Part shown: one piece after another, positions 31,112-40,258 of the stretch
Position numbering within the stretch: the stretch's first letter is position 1
Layout of the letters: the number at the start of each line of letters is the position of its first letter
Source of the DNA: Pseudomonas sp. GM78
GTDB taxonomy: Bacteria > Pseudomonadota > Gammaproteobacteria > Pseudomonadales > Pseudomonadaceae
Direction of reading: 5' to 3'
Length of the DNA stretch: 64,000 nucleotides
NCBI RefSeq assembly: GCF_000282475.1
Contig: NZ_AKJF01000109.1
Span: forward strand, 16,627 to 80,626
Notes under the pieces: generated by a model
What the model was told of the DNA's origin: nothing
What the model saw: the letters and a program-made list of their open reading frames with translations, nothing else
The model's database searches: none
Made by a program: the position numbers and the translations under genes

Positions 31112-33352
31112 GTGAATACTCGTCCCAGCTTTCACAGCAAGGCACTCCCCGAGTCTCAACGTGACATTCTCGGCATGATCGCGACCGACCATCATCTGAG
31201 CGAAATACTCAGCGCCATCTGCCAGATGCTTGACGATCAGGCCCCCGAAACCTTCTGCTCTATCCTGCTCACAGATGCCGAGGGCAAACGCTTGCTGAGC
31301 GGCGCGGCGCCCAGCCTGCCGGTGGAATACAGCGAGGCGATTCATGGCATGGCCATTGGTCCACACGAAGGAACCTGCGGCACCGCAGCGTTCCGGCGCG
31401 AACTGGTGGTCACCGAAGACATCGCCCGGGATCCGAACTGGGAGCGTTTCCGCAGCCTGGCGCTGGGGCATAACCTGCGTTCCTGCTGGTCGGTGCCGTT
31501 GCTCTCCCATCAAGGAAACGTGTTGGGCACATTTGCCCTGTACCAGAACCGCGCCCATGCGCCGGACGAGGCGCAGATTCAACGGCTGGCCTGCGCAGCA
31601 CAACTGGCAGTCATCGCGATCCGCCATGAGCGTGACGGCCAACGTCTGGAGGAAAGCGAGCAACGTTTTCGTTCGTTGTTCACCTACAACCCCCACCCTG
31701 TGTTCGCTCTCGATCTAGGCGGCAACATCCAGAGTGTGAATCCAGCAGGCCTGAAGCTGAAACCGCACACCGCAACCGATTTCATTGGTCATCACTTTTC
31801 CCATCTGGTGCTTGAAGAAGACCTGCAACGGGTCAGTCAGCATTTTTCCGCAGCCCGCGCCGGAGAGCCTCAGCGCTTCGAGGCGCGGGTTCGCGACGAG
31901 AGTGAAAAGCTGTTGACCATGGACATCTCTAACCTGCCGATCATGGTCAACGGAGAGATCGTCGGGGTATTTGGCATTGCCCGGGACATCAGCGAGCAAA
32001 AGCATTTCGAGCGCCAATTGAGCTTCAACGCCAGCCATGACCGTCTGACCGGTTTGCTCAACCGTGTCTCGCTTGAAGACCGGCTTGTTCTGGATTGTCA
32101 CATCAGTCGTCGGCGTAAGCGTCGTCTGGCGGTGATGTGCATAGATCTGGATGGATTCAAATCCATCAACGATTCGACCGGGCACTACTTCGGCGATCAG
32201 GTGCTGATCGAGGTGGCGCAGCGTATGACCCAGCAGGTTCGTCCCGGGGATACCATCGTGCGCATGGGCGGTGACGAATTTATCGTGCTATTGCCGGACC
32301 TGCTTCGTGATGAGGACGTTGTACCGGTGGCCGAGCGCTTGATGGCCAGCATTGCCAGACCCTACTGTGTCCAGGGCATTGACTTGCACGTGAGTGCCAG
32401 TATCGGCATCACCCTGAGCGATGGTCACATCGAGCAGCCGATGCAGCTGATCCAGCAGGCTGACATGGCCATGTACAAAGCCAAGCAGCAAGGGCGCAAC
32501 AACTTTCAGTGGTACACCAGCGATCTTAATCAGCGCGTTTGTGAGCACGCGAGCCTGCGCAATGACCTGCAAAAGGCTATCGAAACTCAATCGTTACAGC
32601 TGCATTATCAACCGCAGATAGACGCGCGCACGGGGCGGGTGGTCGGGATCGAAGCGTTGCTGCGCTGGGAGCATCCGGAAAAAGGATTCATCTCTCCGGC
32701 GGTGTTTGTGCCAGTGGCAGAGGACAGTGGTCAGATCATCCCGCTAAGCCTTTGGGTTCTTGATACGGCTTGCGCGCAGTTGCGCCAGCTAGGCGAGCAG
32801 GGCATCACCGGCATCTCAATGGCCGTGAATATTTCGCCGATGCATTTTCAGCGTGGCCATTTCGTCCAGTGTATCCAGGCTACCCTGGACAAACATGGTC
32901 TGCTGGGTGAGCAGTTGGAGCTGGAGATCACCGAGTCGCTTCTGCTGCATAACGCTGAACAGGCGATCGACACGTTGCACCGGCTCAAGGCGTTGGGGGT
33001 GCGCATTGCTCTCGATGATTTCGGCACCGGTTTTTCCAGCCTCAGCTATCTCAAGCGTTTGCCCATCGACAAGATCAAGATTGACCGCTCGTTCATCCAG
33101 GAAATCGCCACCGACCATCACGATGCAGCGATCACCCAAGGCATCATTTCCATGGCCCATCACCTCAGCCTGACGGTGGTCGCCGAAGGCGTGGAAACGG
33201 CTGCCCAGGTGGATTTTCTGGAGGTCAGTCGCTGCGATATTTTTCAGGGGTATTACTTTGCCAAACCGATGCCCTTTGCAGAAATCGAAGCGTTCCTGAG
33301 CCATCCTGTTTCCCTCTCCCTGACCGGCAATTGTGTCGGGTCCCAGACCTGA
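31112..33352 (+). CDS. GAF-PAS-GGDEF-EAL cyclic-di-GMP signalling protein
   Basis: The protein has 746 residues from GTG 31112, with CAGGAA upstream. The open frame continues 87 codons further upstream, but that part reads like remnant DNA. Domains in order are GAF (about 24-170), PAS (about 185-300), GGDEF (about 310-470, intact motif MGGDEF near 386) and EAL (about 485-735, intact EALLRW near 514 with DDFGTGFSSLSYL). Both catalytic motifs look competent, so it may make and break cyclic di-GMP under sensory control. It has no membrane helix and is cytoplasmic. Part of its GGDEF sequence and its 3' end are copied elsewhere in the window (29077 and 50003). Confidence 0.92.
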   Translation: MNTRPSFHSKALPESQRDILGMIATDHHLSEILSAICQMLDDQAPETFCSILLTDAEGKRLLSGAAPSLPVEYSEAIHGMAIGPHEGTCGTAAFRRELVVTEDIARDPNWERFRSLALGHNLRSCWSVPLLSHQGNVLGTFALYQNRAHAPDEAQIQRLACAAQLAVIAIRHERDGQRLEESEQRFRSLFTYNPHPVFALDLGGNIQSVNPAGLKLKPHTATDFIGHHFSHLVLEEDLQRVSQHFSAARAGEPQRFEARVRDESEKLLTMDISNLPIMVNGEIVGVFGIARDISEQKHFERQLSFNASHDRLTGLLNRVSLEDRLVLDCHISRRRKRRLAVMCIDLDGFKSINDSTGHYFGDQVLIEVAQRMTQQVRPGDTIVRMGGDEFIVLLPDLLRDEDVVPVAERLMASIARPYCVQGIDLHVSASIGITLSDGHIEQPMQLIQQADMAMYKAKQQGRNNFQWYTSDLNQRVCEHASLRNDLQKAIETQSLQLHYQPQIDARTGRVVGIEALLRWEHPEKGFISPAVFVPVAEDSGQIIPLSLWVLDTACAQLRQLGEQGITGISMAVNISPMHFQRGHFVQCIQATLDKHGLLGEQLELEITESLLLHNAEQAIDTLHRLKALGVRIALDDFGTGFSSLSYLKRLPIDKIKIDRSFIQEIATDHHDAAITQGIISMAHHLSLTVVAEGVETAAQVDFLEVSRCDIFQGYYFAKPMPFAEIEAFLSHPVSLSLTGNCVGSQT

Positions 33353-33468
33353 AAATCAGACGCTAAGGCAAATTTTCAGACCCCAGCGCAGAACTCCCTC
33401 TCCCCAGGCAAGGCGCTCCATGCGCCTTTCTCACACACTCGGCTCTAACGCTATCGCGCTGCAAAACA
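33322..33468 (+). repeat. 3'-end/downstream block, copy 1
   Basis: The block covers the last codons of the GGDEF-EAL gene and its downstream leader up to just before the molybdenum hydroxylase gene. It is about 88% identical by eye to 50003-50149, including CGCTCTAACGCTATCGCGCTGC-like text near the end (GGCTCTAACGCTATCGCGCT here). Confidence 0.8.
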
Positions 33469-33484
33469 ACAAGAGCCGCGAAAA

Positions 33485-36484
33485 ATGACTAGTTTCCAAC
33501 CTGCTACCGAAAGCCAGACCGGCCACATCGGCGCCCGTCAGACCCGTGTCGAGGACGCCGCATTGTTGCGCGGCCTTGGCTGCTATGCCGATGACGCTGC
33601 GATCCCGCCGGGTACGCTACACGCGGCGATCATCCGTTCACCCCACGCTCATGCGCGGATCACCTCGGTGGACTTTTCCAAAGCGCTGCTGATGAAAGGC
33701 GTGCACGGCGTACTGGTCGGCGAAGACGTCAAACGCTGGGCGCTACCGTTCCCGGTGGGGGTGCGGCAGCCCATGGAGCACTGGTGCGTCGCCGTCGACA
33801 AGGTGCGTTACGTCGGAGAGCCTGTGGCCGTGGTGATCGCCGAGAGCCGCTATCTGGCCGAGGACGCCATCGAAGGTGTGCGCGTTGAATACGTGCCGCT
33901 GCCCCCGATCATCGACCCCGAACTGGCCACCGCCGAACAGGCGCCGATCCTGCACGAAGCCGTCGGCAGCAACGTGGTCAACGAACGGCGCTTTCGTTAT
34001 GGCGAGCCGGAGCAGGCTTTCGAGCAGGCGCCGCACAAGGTCTCGCTCAAAGTGAAATTTCCGCGCAGTTCCTGCACACCCATTGAATGCTATGTGGTGC
34101 TGGCTCAGTACGAGCGCGCCACCGGCATTTATGACGTGTTGGCCAATTTCCAGGGTCCCTACGCGTTGCACACGGTCATGGCCCGTGCACTGAATGTGCC
34201 CGGCAACCGCTTGCGTTTGCGCACACCGAAAGATTCCGGCGGCAGCTTTGGCATCAAGCAAGGGGTTTTCCCTTACGTGGTGATGATGGGCCTGGCGTCA
34301 CGCAAGGTCGGCGCACCGGTAAAGTGGGTCGAGGACCGTCTGGAACATTTGCAGGGGGCTTCTTCGGCGACCAATCGGGTGACCGAAATTGAAGCGGCGG
34401 TGGAAGCGGATGGCCGCATCACCGCTTTGCGTTATGACCAGATCGACGATTGTGGTGCCTACCTGAGAGCGCCTGAACCGGCGACGTTCTACCGCATGCA
34501 CGGCAACCTGACGGGCGCCTACGCGATCCGCAATTTGCAAGTGCGCAACCGAGTGGTGCTGACCAACAAAACCCCATCCGGCCTGAACCGTGGTTTCGGT
34601 GGCCCGCAGGTGTATTTCGCCCTGGAGCGGCTGCTGCAACACATTGCCGTGCAATTGAACCTTGATCCGTTGGACGTGATCCGCCGCAACCTGGTGCCGG
34701 CCGATGCCTTCCCTTATCGCGCGGCCGCCGGTGCGTTGCTCGATTCCGGCAATTACCAGGCAGGCATTGCCTTGGCGGCGGCTGACGGTGGACTCGACGA
34801 GTTGCTCAAACGTCGTGATCAGGCCCGTGCCGAAGGCCGGATCTATGGCATTGGCTATGCCGCTGTCATCGAGCCTTCGATTTCCAACATGGGTTACATC
34901 ACCACCGCGATGACGCCCGAAGAGCGGCGCAAGGCCGGTCCGAAAAACGGCGCTGTCGCAACCGCCACCATCAACGTCGGCCCGTTGGGTGACGTCAGTG
35001 TGCACGTGTCCTCGGCGCCGCAAGGGCAGGGCCATCAAACCACCGTCGCTCAGGTCGTCGCCGAAGTGCTAGGCGTCGCGCTGGAATCCATCGTGGTCAA
35101 CGTCGAGCTGGATACCCAGAAGGACGCCTGGTCGATTGCCTCTGGCAACTATTCCAGCCGCTTCGCGGGCGCTGTGGCCGGTGCCGTCTATAAGGCCGCG
35201 CTGAAGATCCGCGATCGCCTCGCCGCGATTGCCGCCGAGCAATTGCAGGCCAGTCCCGAAGATATTCGTTTCGCCGGTGGCAAGATTTTTGTGGTCAATG
35301 GCGGGGCGGTGGCGCCATTCCATCGGATTGCTGGTGCGACCCACTGGTCGCCGGGCTTGCTGCCGGAAGGTGAAAGTGGCGGACTGCGCGAAACCGCCTT
35401 CTGGAGCCCGCCGCAATTGGTGGCCCCGGACGACCAGGATCAGGTCAACAGCTCGCTGTGCTACGGCTTTGTCTTCGACATCTGTGGTCTGGAAATCGAC
35501 CGCATGACCGGCGAGATCCACATTGATCGCTACGTCACCTGCCATGACGCCGGCCGCCTGCTCAACCCGGCGCTGGTCGATGGCCAGATTCGTGGTGGCT
35601 TCACCCAAGGCCTCGGCGCGGCGCTGATGGAAGAGTTCGCCTATGGCGAGGACGGCAGTTTCCTCTCCGGGACCTTCGCCGATTATCTGGTGCCGACCGC
35701 ACCGGAAGTGATCGAACCGGTGATCCTGCACATGGAAACGCCATCGCCATTCACCCCACTGGGCGCCAAGGGTGTGGGCGAGGGCAACAATATGAGCACG
35801 CCGGTGTGCATCGCCAACGCGGTGGCCGACGCCCTTGGCCGCTCGGACATCCGTCTGCCACTGACGCCATCGAAAGTACGCACGCTCATCGGGATCGACG
35901 AGCCGCCACGGCCCGCCGGTATGGAGCCCGATGAAAACCTGGACGCGGCAGCTGCCGGTGGACCGGCACTGCGGGCCAACGACTCGGTGGTGATTCCTGC
36001 TGCGCCGCAACAGGTCTTCGATACCTTGCTCGACCCGCAGACGCTGGCGGCAATCATTCCCGGTTGCCACGACCTCGTGCTTGAAGGCGAAAACCGTTAC
36101 CGCGCAGACGTCACCGTCGGCGTCGGCATGATCCGTGCGCGCTTCGAGGCCAAGGTTGCCCTGAGTGATCTGGACCCGCCGCATTCATTGCGTCTGTCCG
36201 GTTCCGGCAGCAGCTCGATGGGTTCGGCCCAGGGTCAGGCCAAGGTTCGTTTCGTCCAACTGGAAAATGGCCACACACGTCTGGAATACCAATACCAGGT
36301 GGCGGTCAGCGGCAAAGTCGCTGCGGTCGGCGGCCGAATGTTGCAAGGGGCCTCGAAAGTGATCATCGGACAAATCTTTACTCGCCTGTCGCAACGGGTC
36401 AGCGGCCAAGCCATCTCCACCGGCTGGTGGGCGCGACTGCGGGCCTCGCTTGGCGCGCTGTTTGGCAAGGGAGGTGCGCAATGA
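33485..36484 (+). CDS. Molybdenum hydroxylase large subunit (CoxL/XdhB-like) fused to a CoxG-like SRPBCC domain
   Basis: This is a 999-aa protein. Residues 15-810 form the molybdopterin-binding large subunit of the xanthine dehydrogenase/CO dehydrogenase family, with GQT-like HARITSVDF, GGSFGIKQG, GFGGPQVYFALE, SSAPQGQGHQTT and the active-site glutamate in AKGVGEGNN (about 764). Residues 828-975 are a separate CoxG/SRPBCC domain (VVIPAAPQQVFDTLLDPQTL, GCHDLVLEGENRYRADV), normally encoded by its own gene. The CODH-specific VAYRCSFR loop is absent, so CO is not the substrate. It forms one enzyme with the FAD and 2Fe-2S subunits that follow and hydroxylates an unknown compound. Confidence 0.9.
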   Translation: MTSFQPATESQTGHIGARQTRVEDAALLRGLGCYADDAAIPPGTLHAAIIRSPHAHARITSVDFSKALLMKGVHGVLVGEDVKRWALPFPVGVRQPMEHWCVAVDKVRYVGEPVAVVIAESRYLAEDAIEGVRVEYVPLPPIIDPELATAEQAPILHEAVGSNVVNERRFRYGEPEQAFEQAPHKVSLKVKFPRSSCTPIECYVVLAQYERATGIYDVLANFQGPYALHTVMARALNVPGNRLRLRTPKDSGGSFGIKQGVFPYVVMMGLASRKVGAPVKWVEDRLEHLQGASSATNRVTEIEAAVEADGRITALRYDQIDDCGAYLRAPEPATFYRMHGNLTGAYAIRNLQVRNRVVLTNKTPSGLNRGFGGPQVYFALERLLQHIAVQLNLDPLDVIRRNLVPADAFPYRAAAGALLDSGNYQAGIALAAADGGLDELLKRRDQARAEGRIYGIGYAAVIEPSISNMGYITTAMTPEERRKAGPKNGAVATATINVGPLGDVSVHVSSAPQGQGHQTTVAQVVAEVLGVALESIVVNVELDTQKDAWSIASGNYSSRFAGAVAGAVYKAALKIRDRLAAIAAEQLQASPEDIRFAGGKIFVVNGGAVAPFHRIAGATHWSPGLLPEGESGGLRETAFWSPPQLVAPDDQDQVNSSLCYGFVFDICGLEIDRMTGEIHIDRYVTCHDAGRLLNPALVDGQIRGGFTQGLGAALMEEFAYGEDGSFLSGTFADYLVPTAPEVIEPVILHMETPSPFTPLGAKGVGEGNNMSTPVCIANAVADALGRSDIRLPLTPSKVRTLIGIDEPPRPAGMEPDENLDAAAAGGPALRANDSVVIPAAPQQVFDTLLDPQTLAAIIPGCHDLVLEGENRYRADVTVGVGMIRARFEAKVALSDLDPPHSLRLSGSGSSSMGSAQGQAKVRFVQLENGHTRLEYQYQVAVSGKVAAVGGRMLQGASKVIIGQIFTRLSQRVSGQAISTGWWARLRASLGALFGKGGAQ

Positions 36485-37287
36485 AACCGGCTGCTTTCGA
36501 TTACGTTCGGGCTGACACCCGTCGTCAGGTGGTTGAGTTGCTCGCCGAGTACGGCCAGGACGCTCGCATCATTGCCGGTGGCCAGTCGCTGATGGCGGTG
36601 CTGAACATGCGCCTGGCTCAACCCAAGTTGCTGATCGATATCAATCATGTGGCTGAGCTGACCTATATCGAACTGCGCAAGGATTGCCTGGCGGTAGGCG
36701 CTGGGGTACGCCAGGCGCAGCTGCTGGCGCGTTCGACCCTGATGGACGAGGTTCCTCTGTTGGCACTGGCGATGCCCTGGATCGGTCACTTCCAGACGCG
36801 CAATCGCGGCACCGTCTGCGGTTCGGTGGCTCACGCCGACCCCAGCGCCGAGTTGCCGCTGTGCCTGGTGACGCTGGGCGGCGAGATCGTTCTCGAGTCG
36901 AAAAAAGGCAAGCGCATCGTCAAGGCTGCCGACTTCTTCCAAGGCATTCTCACCACCGACAAGCGTGCCGATGAACTGGTCGTCGAGGTGCGTTTTCCGC
37001 TCAAGCGCGAAGGCATCACCTATCGCTTCCGCGAAATCGCCATGCGCCACGGCGACTTTGCCATTGTCTCCCTGGCCGCGGCCATCGGCGCGGACCAGGT
37101 CGAACTCGGCATCGGCGGGGTCGCCGACCGTCCGCAACGTCGCAGCCTGCCACGTGGTGCGGCGCTGCCGGACGCGCTCAATCAAACCGCCTGGTCGCTC
37201 GACGCTCAAGACGACGTGCAGGCCAGCGCTGCCTATCGCCGCCAACTGATTCGCGAGCTGGGTCATCAGCTGATCGAAGGAGTCTGA
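36481..37287 (+). CDS. Molybdenum hydroxylase FAD-binding medium subunit (CoxM-like)
   Basis: The protein has 268 residues from ATG 36481, which overlaps the preceding stop codon by 4 bases (ATGA), indicating translational coupling. FAD-binding motifs are IIAGGQSLM near residue 31 and QTRNRGTVCGSVAHADPSAE near 103-122. The subunit passes electrons from the 2Fe-2S centres to the acceptor. The open frame begins earlier at GTG 36427, but the conserved FDYVRADTRRQVVELL start supports 36481. Confidence 0.92.
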   Translation: MKPAAFDYVRADTRRQVVELLAEYGQDARIIAGGQSLMAVLNMRLAQPKLLIDINHVAELTYIELRKDCLAVGAGVRQAQLLARSTLMDEVPLLALAMPWIGHFQTRNRGTVCGSVAHADPSAELPLCLVTLGGEIVLESKKGKRIVKAADFFQGILTTDKRADELVVEVRFPLKREGITYRFREIAMRHGDFAIVSLAAAIGADQVELGIGGVADRPQRRSLPRGAALPDALNQTAWSLDAQDDVQASAAYRRQLIRELGHQLIEGV

Positions 37288-37289
37288 AC

Positions 37290-37790
37290 ATGCGTGTAAC
37301 TGCCGACCAAACCTTTCCGATTCGCCTGGAACTCAATGGCCGCTCCCGCGAAGCGCTAGCCGAACCGCGGACCCAACTCTGCGACTTCCTGCGCCACGAC
37401 CTCGGTGCCACCGGTGTCCATGTCGGATGCGAACACGGTGTCTGCGGTGCCTGCACGGTGCTGGTGGACGGAGTCGCCATGCGTTCCTGCCTGATGCTCG
37501 CAGTACAGGGACACGAGCGGCGTATCGAGACCGTCGAGTCCCTGGCCGACGACGACACTCTGAGCGACCTGCAACAAGCCTTTCGCCGTCATCACGCCTT
37601 GCAGTGCGGCTTTTGCACTGCGGGCATTCTCATGTCCTGCGTGGATTTCCTGGAACGGGTACCCAACCCGGACGAGACCCAGGTACGCGACATGCTTTCG
37701 GGGCATCTATGTCGCTGCACGGGCTACACCGGCATCGTCCAGGCCGTGCTCGAAGTCGCTGCCCAGCGCCAAACGAACAAAGGGGTATAA
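37290..37790 (+). CDS. Molybdenum hydroxylase 2Fe-2S small subunit (CoxS-like)
   Basis: This 166-aa protein has two 2Fe-2S clusters. The N-terminal plant-type cluster uses C47, C52, C55 and C67 (GCEHGVCGACTVLVDG). The C-terminal cluster uses C106, C109, C141 and C143 (CGFCTAGI, CRCTGYTGI). All eight ligands are present. It starts 2 bases after the FAD subunit stop, and the three-gene L-M-S order is typical of such operons. Confidence 0.95.
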   Translation: MRVTADQTFPIRLELNGRSREALAEPRTQLCDFLRHDLGATGVHVGCEHGVCGACTVLVDGVAMRSCLMLAVQGHERRIETVESLADDDTLSDLQQAFRRHHALQCGFCTAGILMSCVDFLERVPNPDETQVRDMLSGHLCRCTGYTGIVQAVLEVAAQRQTNKGV

Positions 37791-37795
37791 CAATA

Positions 37796-39334
37796 ATGTT
37801 CGATCTCGGACGCAGTTTCCTCGCTGCTGTTGAACGCCGGCCGCACGCCGTGGCGGTCAGTGACGGTGCGTTGAAGAAAACCTATGAAGACTGGTTCGTC
37901 GATATCCAGAGCGCCGCTTGGGGCATGCAATGCCTTGGGCTGCAACGCGGTGATCGACTGCTGGTAGCAATGCAAAACCGCTGGCAGATGGCAACCTTGC
38001 ATTGGGCCTGTCAGTTTACGGGCATCGTCATGACCCCTTTGAACTGGCGTTCGACGGCCGATGAACTGGGTTACTGCATCGAAGATGCGCAAATCCGGGC
38101 AGTGGCTTACGACGACGCTACCGTGACCGCCGTGGCCGGTTGCAGCGCCGCCACAAGGCTGCCTCGGATCGCCGCCGGACTTCGTGCCGCCAACACCGAC
38201 CTGAGTTTCGAGGAACTGTGTTCGCAGACCCCCTCCGGCATCATTTTGCAGGCCGACGCCGAAGACTATTCACTGCTGCTTTACACCTCCGGAACCACCA
38301 GCAAGCCCAAGGGCGTGCCCCGTCGGCACCGTTGCGAACGCGCCGCGGCGGTTGCCCACGTGGCGCAAAACCTCTACCGCCAGAGCGAGTGCACGCTGGG
38401 TGTCATGCCGCTTTACCACACCATGGGCGTGCGTTCGTTGCTGTCCATGGCGCTGATTGACGGACATTTCGTCTGTGTGCCGAAGTTCGACGTGGAAGCC
38501 ACGCTGCAGGCCATCGAGCGGGAAAAAGTCAGCAACCTTTACCTGGTGCCGACGCTCTACCACATGCTCATCGAACACCCGGCCTTTGCTCGCGAGCGAG
38601 TTGCCAGTGTGGAGAAAATCGGCTTTGCCGGTGCGCCGATGAGCGACGGCTTGATGCGTCGTGTCGAGCAGGCGTTCCAGCCGCAATTGTTCGTCAATCA
38701 TTACGGCAGCTCGGAGATCTACACCTTCACCATCGACCAGCAAGCCAACCGCAAACCCGGTTCGTCAGGGCGCAGTGCAATGAACCAGCGCGTGCGCGTG
38801 GTGCCGATCGATGCTGAAACGGCGGATGTGCAGGTCAACCCATTGGAGGAGGGCCAGATCATCGCCGACCTGGCGAGTGACGAGGCGTTCGAAGGCTACC
38901 TGAACCGCCCCGAAGCGACCGCCAAGGCATTACGTGACGGATGGTATTTCACCGGTGACATCGGCTACTTCGATCTGGAGGGCGATCTGTTCGTCACGGG
39001 GCGTGTCGATGACTTGATCATCACCGGCGGCGAAAACGTCAGCCCGGCGGAAATCGAAAACATGCTCTCTCTGCACCCGGCAGTGGAAGAAGTGGTGGTG
39101 GTCGGTCTGCCCGACGAGCAGTGGGGCAAGATCATTGCCGCGTTTATCAAGCCGCGCGCCGAGGTCTCGGAAGGAGACCTCGATGCCCATTGCATCGCTT
39201 CGGGCCTGGCCAAATTCAAGCGGCCACGGCGTTACCAGTTCATCGATCAGATTCCCAAGTCTCCAGTGGGCAAGGTGCTGCGGCGCGTGCTGCTCGCCCA
39301 ATTCCAGGAACAGGCCTTGAAGGCCATCAGCTAA
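37796..39334 (+). CDS. Acyl/aryl-CoA ligase (AMP-binding family)
   Basis: The protein has 512 residues from ATG 37796, beginning MFDLGRSFLAAVERRPHA 5 bases after the CoxS stop. A longer open frame runs upstream through the CoxS gene but is not the gene. Adenylate-forming motifs are LLLYTSGTTSKPKGVPRRH, NHYGSSEIYTF and GWYFTGDIGYFD, with the C-terminal lysine in KSPVGKVLRR. It activates a carboxylic acid to its CoA thioester using ATP. The placement suggests activation before or after hydroxylation by the Mo enzyme. The similarity is to benzoate/cinnamate-type ligases, but the substrate is unknown. Confidence 0.9.
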   Translation: MFDLGRSFLAAVERRPHAVAVSDGALKKTYEDWFVDIQSAAWGMQCLGLQRGDRLLVAMQNRWQMATLHWACQFTGIVMTPLNWRSTADELGYCIEDAQIRAVAYDDATVTAVAGCSAATRLPRIAAGLRAANTDLSFEELCSQTPSGIILQADAEDYSLLLYTSGTTSKPKGVPRRHRCERAAAVAHVAQNLYRQSECTLGVMPLYHTMGVRSLLSMALIDGHFVCVPKFDVEATLQAIEREKVSNLYLVPTLYHMLIEHPAFARERVASVEKIGFAGAPMSDGLMRRVEQAFQPQLFVNHYGSSEIYTFTIDQQANRKPGSSGRSAMNQRVRVVPIDAETADVQVNPLEEGQIIADLASDEAFEGYLNRPEATAKALRDGWYFTGDIGYFDLEGDLFVTGRVDDLIITGGENVSPAEIENMLSLHPAVEEVVVVGLPDEQWGKIIAAFIKPRAEVSEGDLDAHCIASGLAKFKRPRRYQFIDQIPKSPVGKVLRRVLLAQFQEQALKAIS

Positions 39335-39353
39335 TCATCCAGAGGACACTCTC

Positions 39354-40157
39354 ATGCAACAACAAGCGATCCAGCAATTTCTCGACACTCAGTTCGATGG
39401 CTTCCAGGTTGAAGTCGATGTGTCCCGCGAGCGCGCCGACATCATCCTCAACCGGGCGCCATTGAACGTCATTTCCATGGGGCAGCGCGATCAATTGCGC
39501 CTGGTCTTCGAAGCCCTCGATGCACACAAAGACGTGCGCGTCATCGTGCTGCGCTCGGTGGGTGAACACTTCTCCAGCGGCGGCGACATCAAGGGTTTCC
39601 TCGAAGCCTCGCCCGAGCACGTTTCGAAGCTGGCCTGGAACGTCGCGGCACCGGCACGTTGCGAAAAACCGGTGATCGTCGCCAACCGTGGTTACACCTT
39701 CGGCGTCGGTTTCGAACTGTCCCTGGCCTGCGATTTCCGTATTGCTTCGCAAACCACTCGCTACGCCTTGCCTGAGCAGAACCTGGGTCAGATCCCGGGC
39801 TCGGGTGGCTCCGCGCGCTTGCAGAAAATCATCGGCATCACCCGCACCAAGCACATGGTGATGCGCGCCAAACGCATCACCGGCGACCAGGCCTATGCCT
39901 GGGGTATCGCTACCGAGGTCGTGCCGGATGCCGAACTGGAAAGCACCGTCGATGCATTGGTCGATGAACTGCGGCGATTCTCGCCGCTGGCTCAGCGCAC
40001 GGCGAAAAAACTGATCAACGACAACGAAGATGCGCCGCTGACCGTCGCGATCGAAATGGAAGGTCACTGCTATAGCCGTCTGCGCAGTTCCAAGGACTTC
40101 AAGGAAGGCGTCGAAGCGTTTCACAGCAAGCGTGAAGCCGTGTTTATCGGCGAGTAA
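39354..40157 (+). CDS. Enoyl-CoA hydratase/isomerase family protein
   Basis: This 267-aa crotonase-family protein has oxyanion-hole segments HFSSGGDIKGF and YTFGVGFELSLACDFRIA and a catalytic-type glutamate in PEQNLGQIPGSGGSARL. It starts 19 bases after the ligase and should act on the CoA thioester formed by it. It completes a hydroxylase-ligase-hydratase set in one operon. Confidence 0.9.
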   Translation: MQQQAIQQFLDTQFDGFQVEVDVSRERADIILNRAPLNVISMGQRDQLRLVFEALDAHKDVRVIVLRSVGEHFSSGGDIKGFLEASPEHVSKLAWNVAAPARCEKPVIVANRGYTFGVGFELSLACDFRIASQTTRYALPEQNLGQIPGSGGSARLQKIIGITRTKHMVMRAKRITGDQAYAWGIATEVVPDAELESTVDALVDELRRFSPLAQRTAKKLINDNEDAPLTVAIEMEGHCYSRLRSSKDFKEGVEAFHSKREAVFIGE

Positions 40158-40258
40158 ATCGTACCGGCGAACAGGCCCGGGAGTATGTTGGTAACGGCGT
40201 ACGCCTTACGGAGCAGGGCCTGCCGCTCCTTTTGATTCACCGCTTGTGTGAGGCAACC

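Noticed and set aside
35069-36184. 371-codon open frame opposite the molybdenum hydroxylase large subunit
   Set aside because: Antisense shadow; the plus-strand gene has clear family motifs throughout this interval.
37427-37795. Extended start of the CoA ligase inside the 2Fe-2S subunit gene
   Set aside because: This part is an out-of-frame reading of the small subunit. The ligase family N-terminus begins at ATG 37796.
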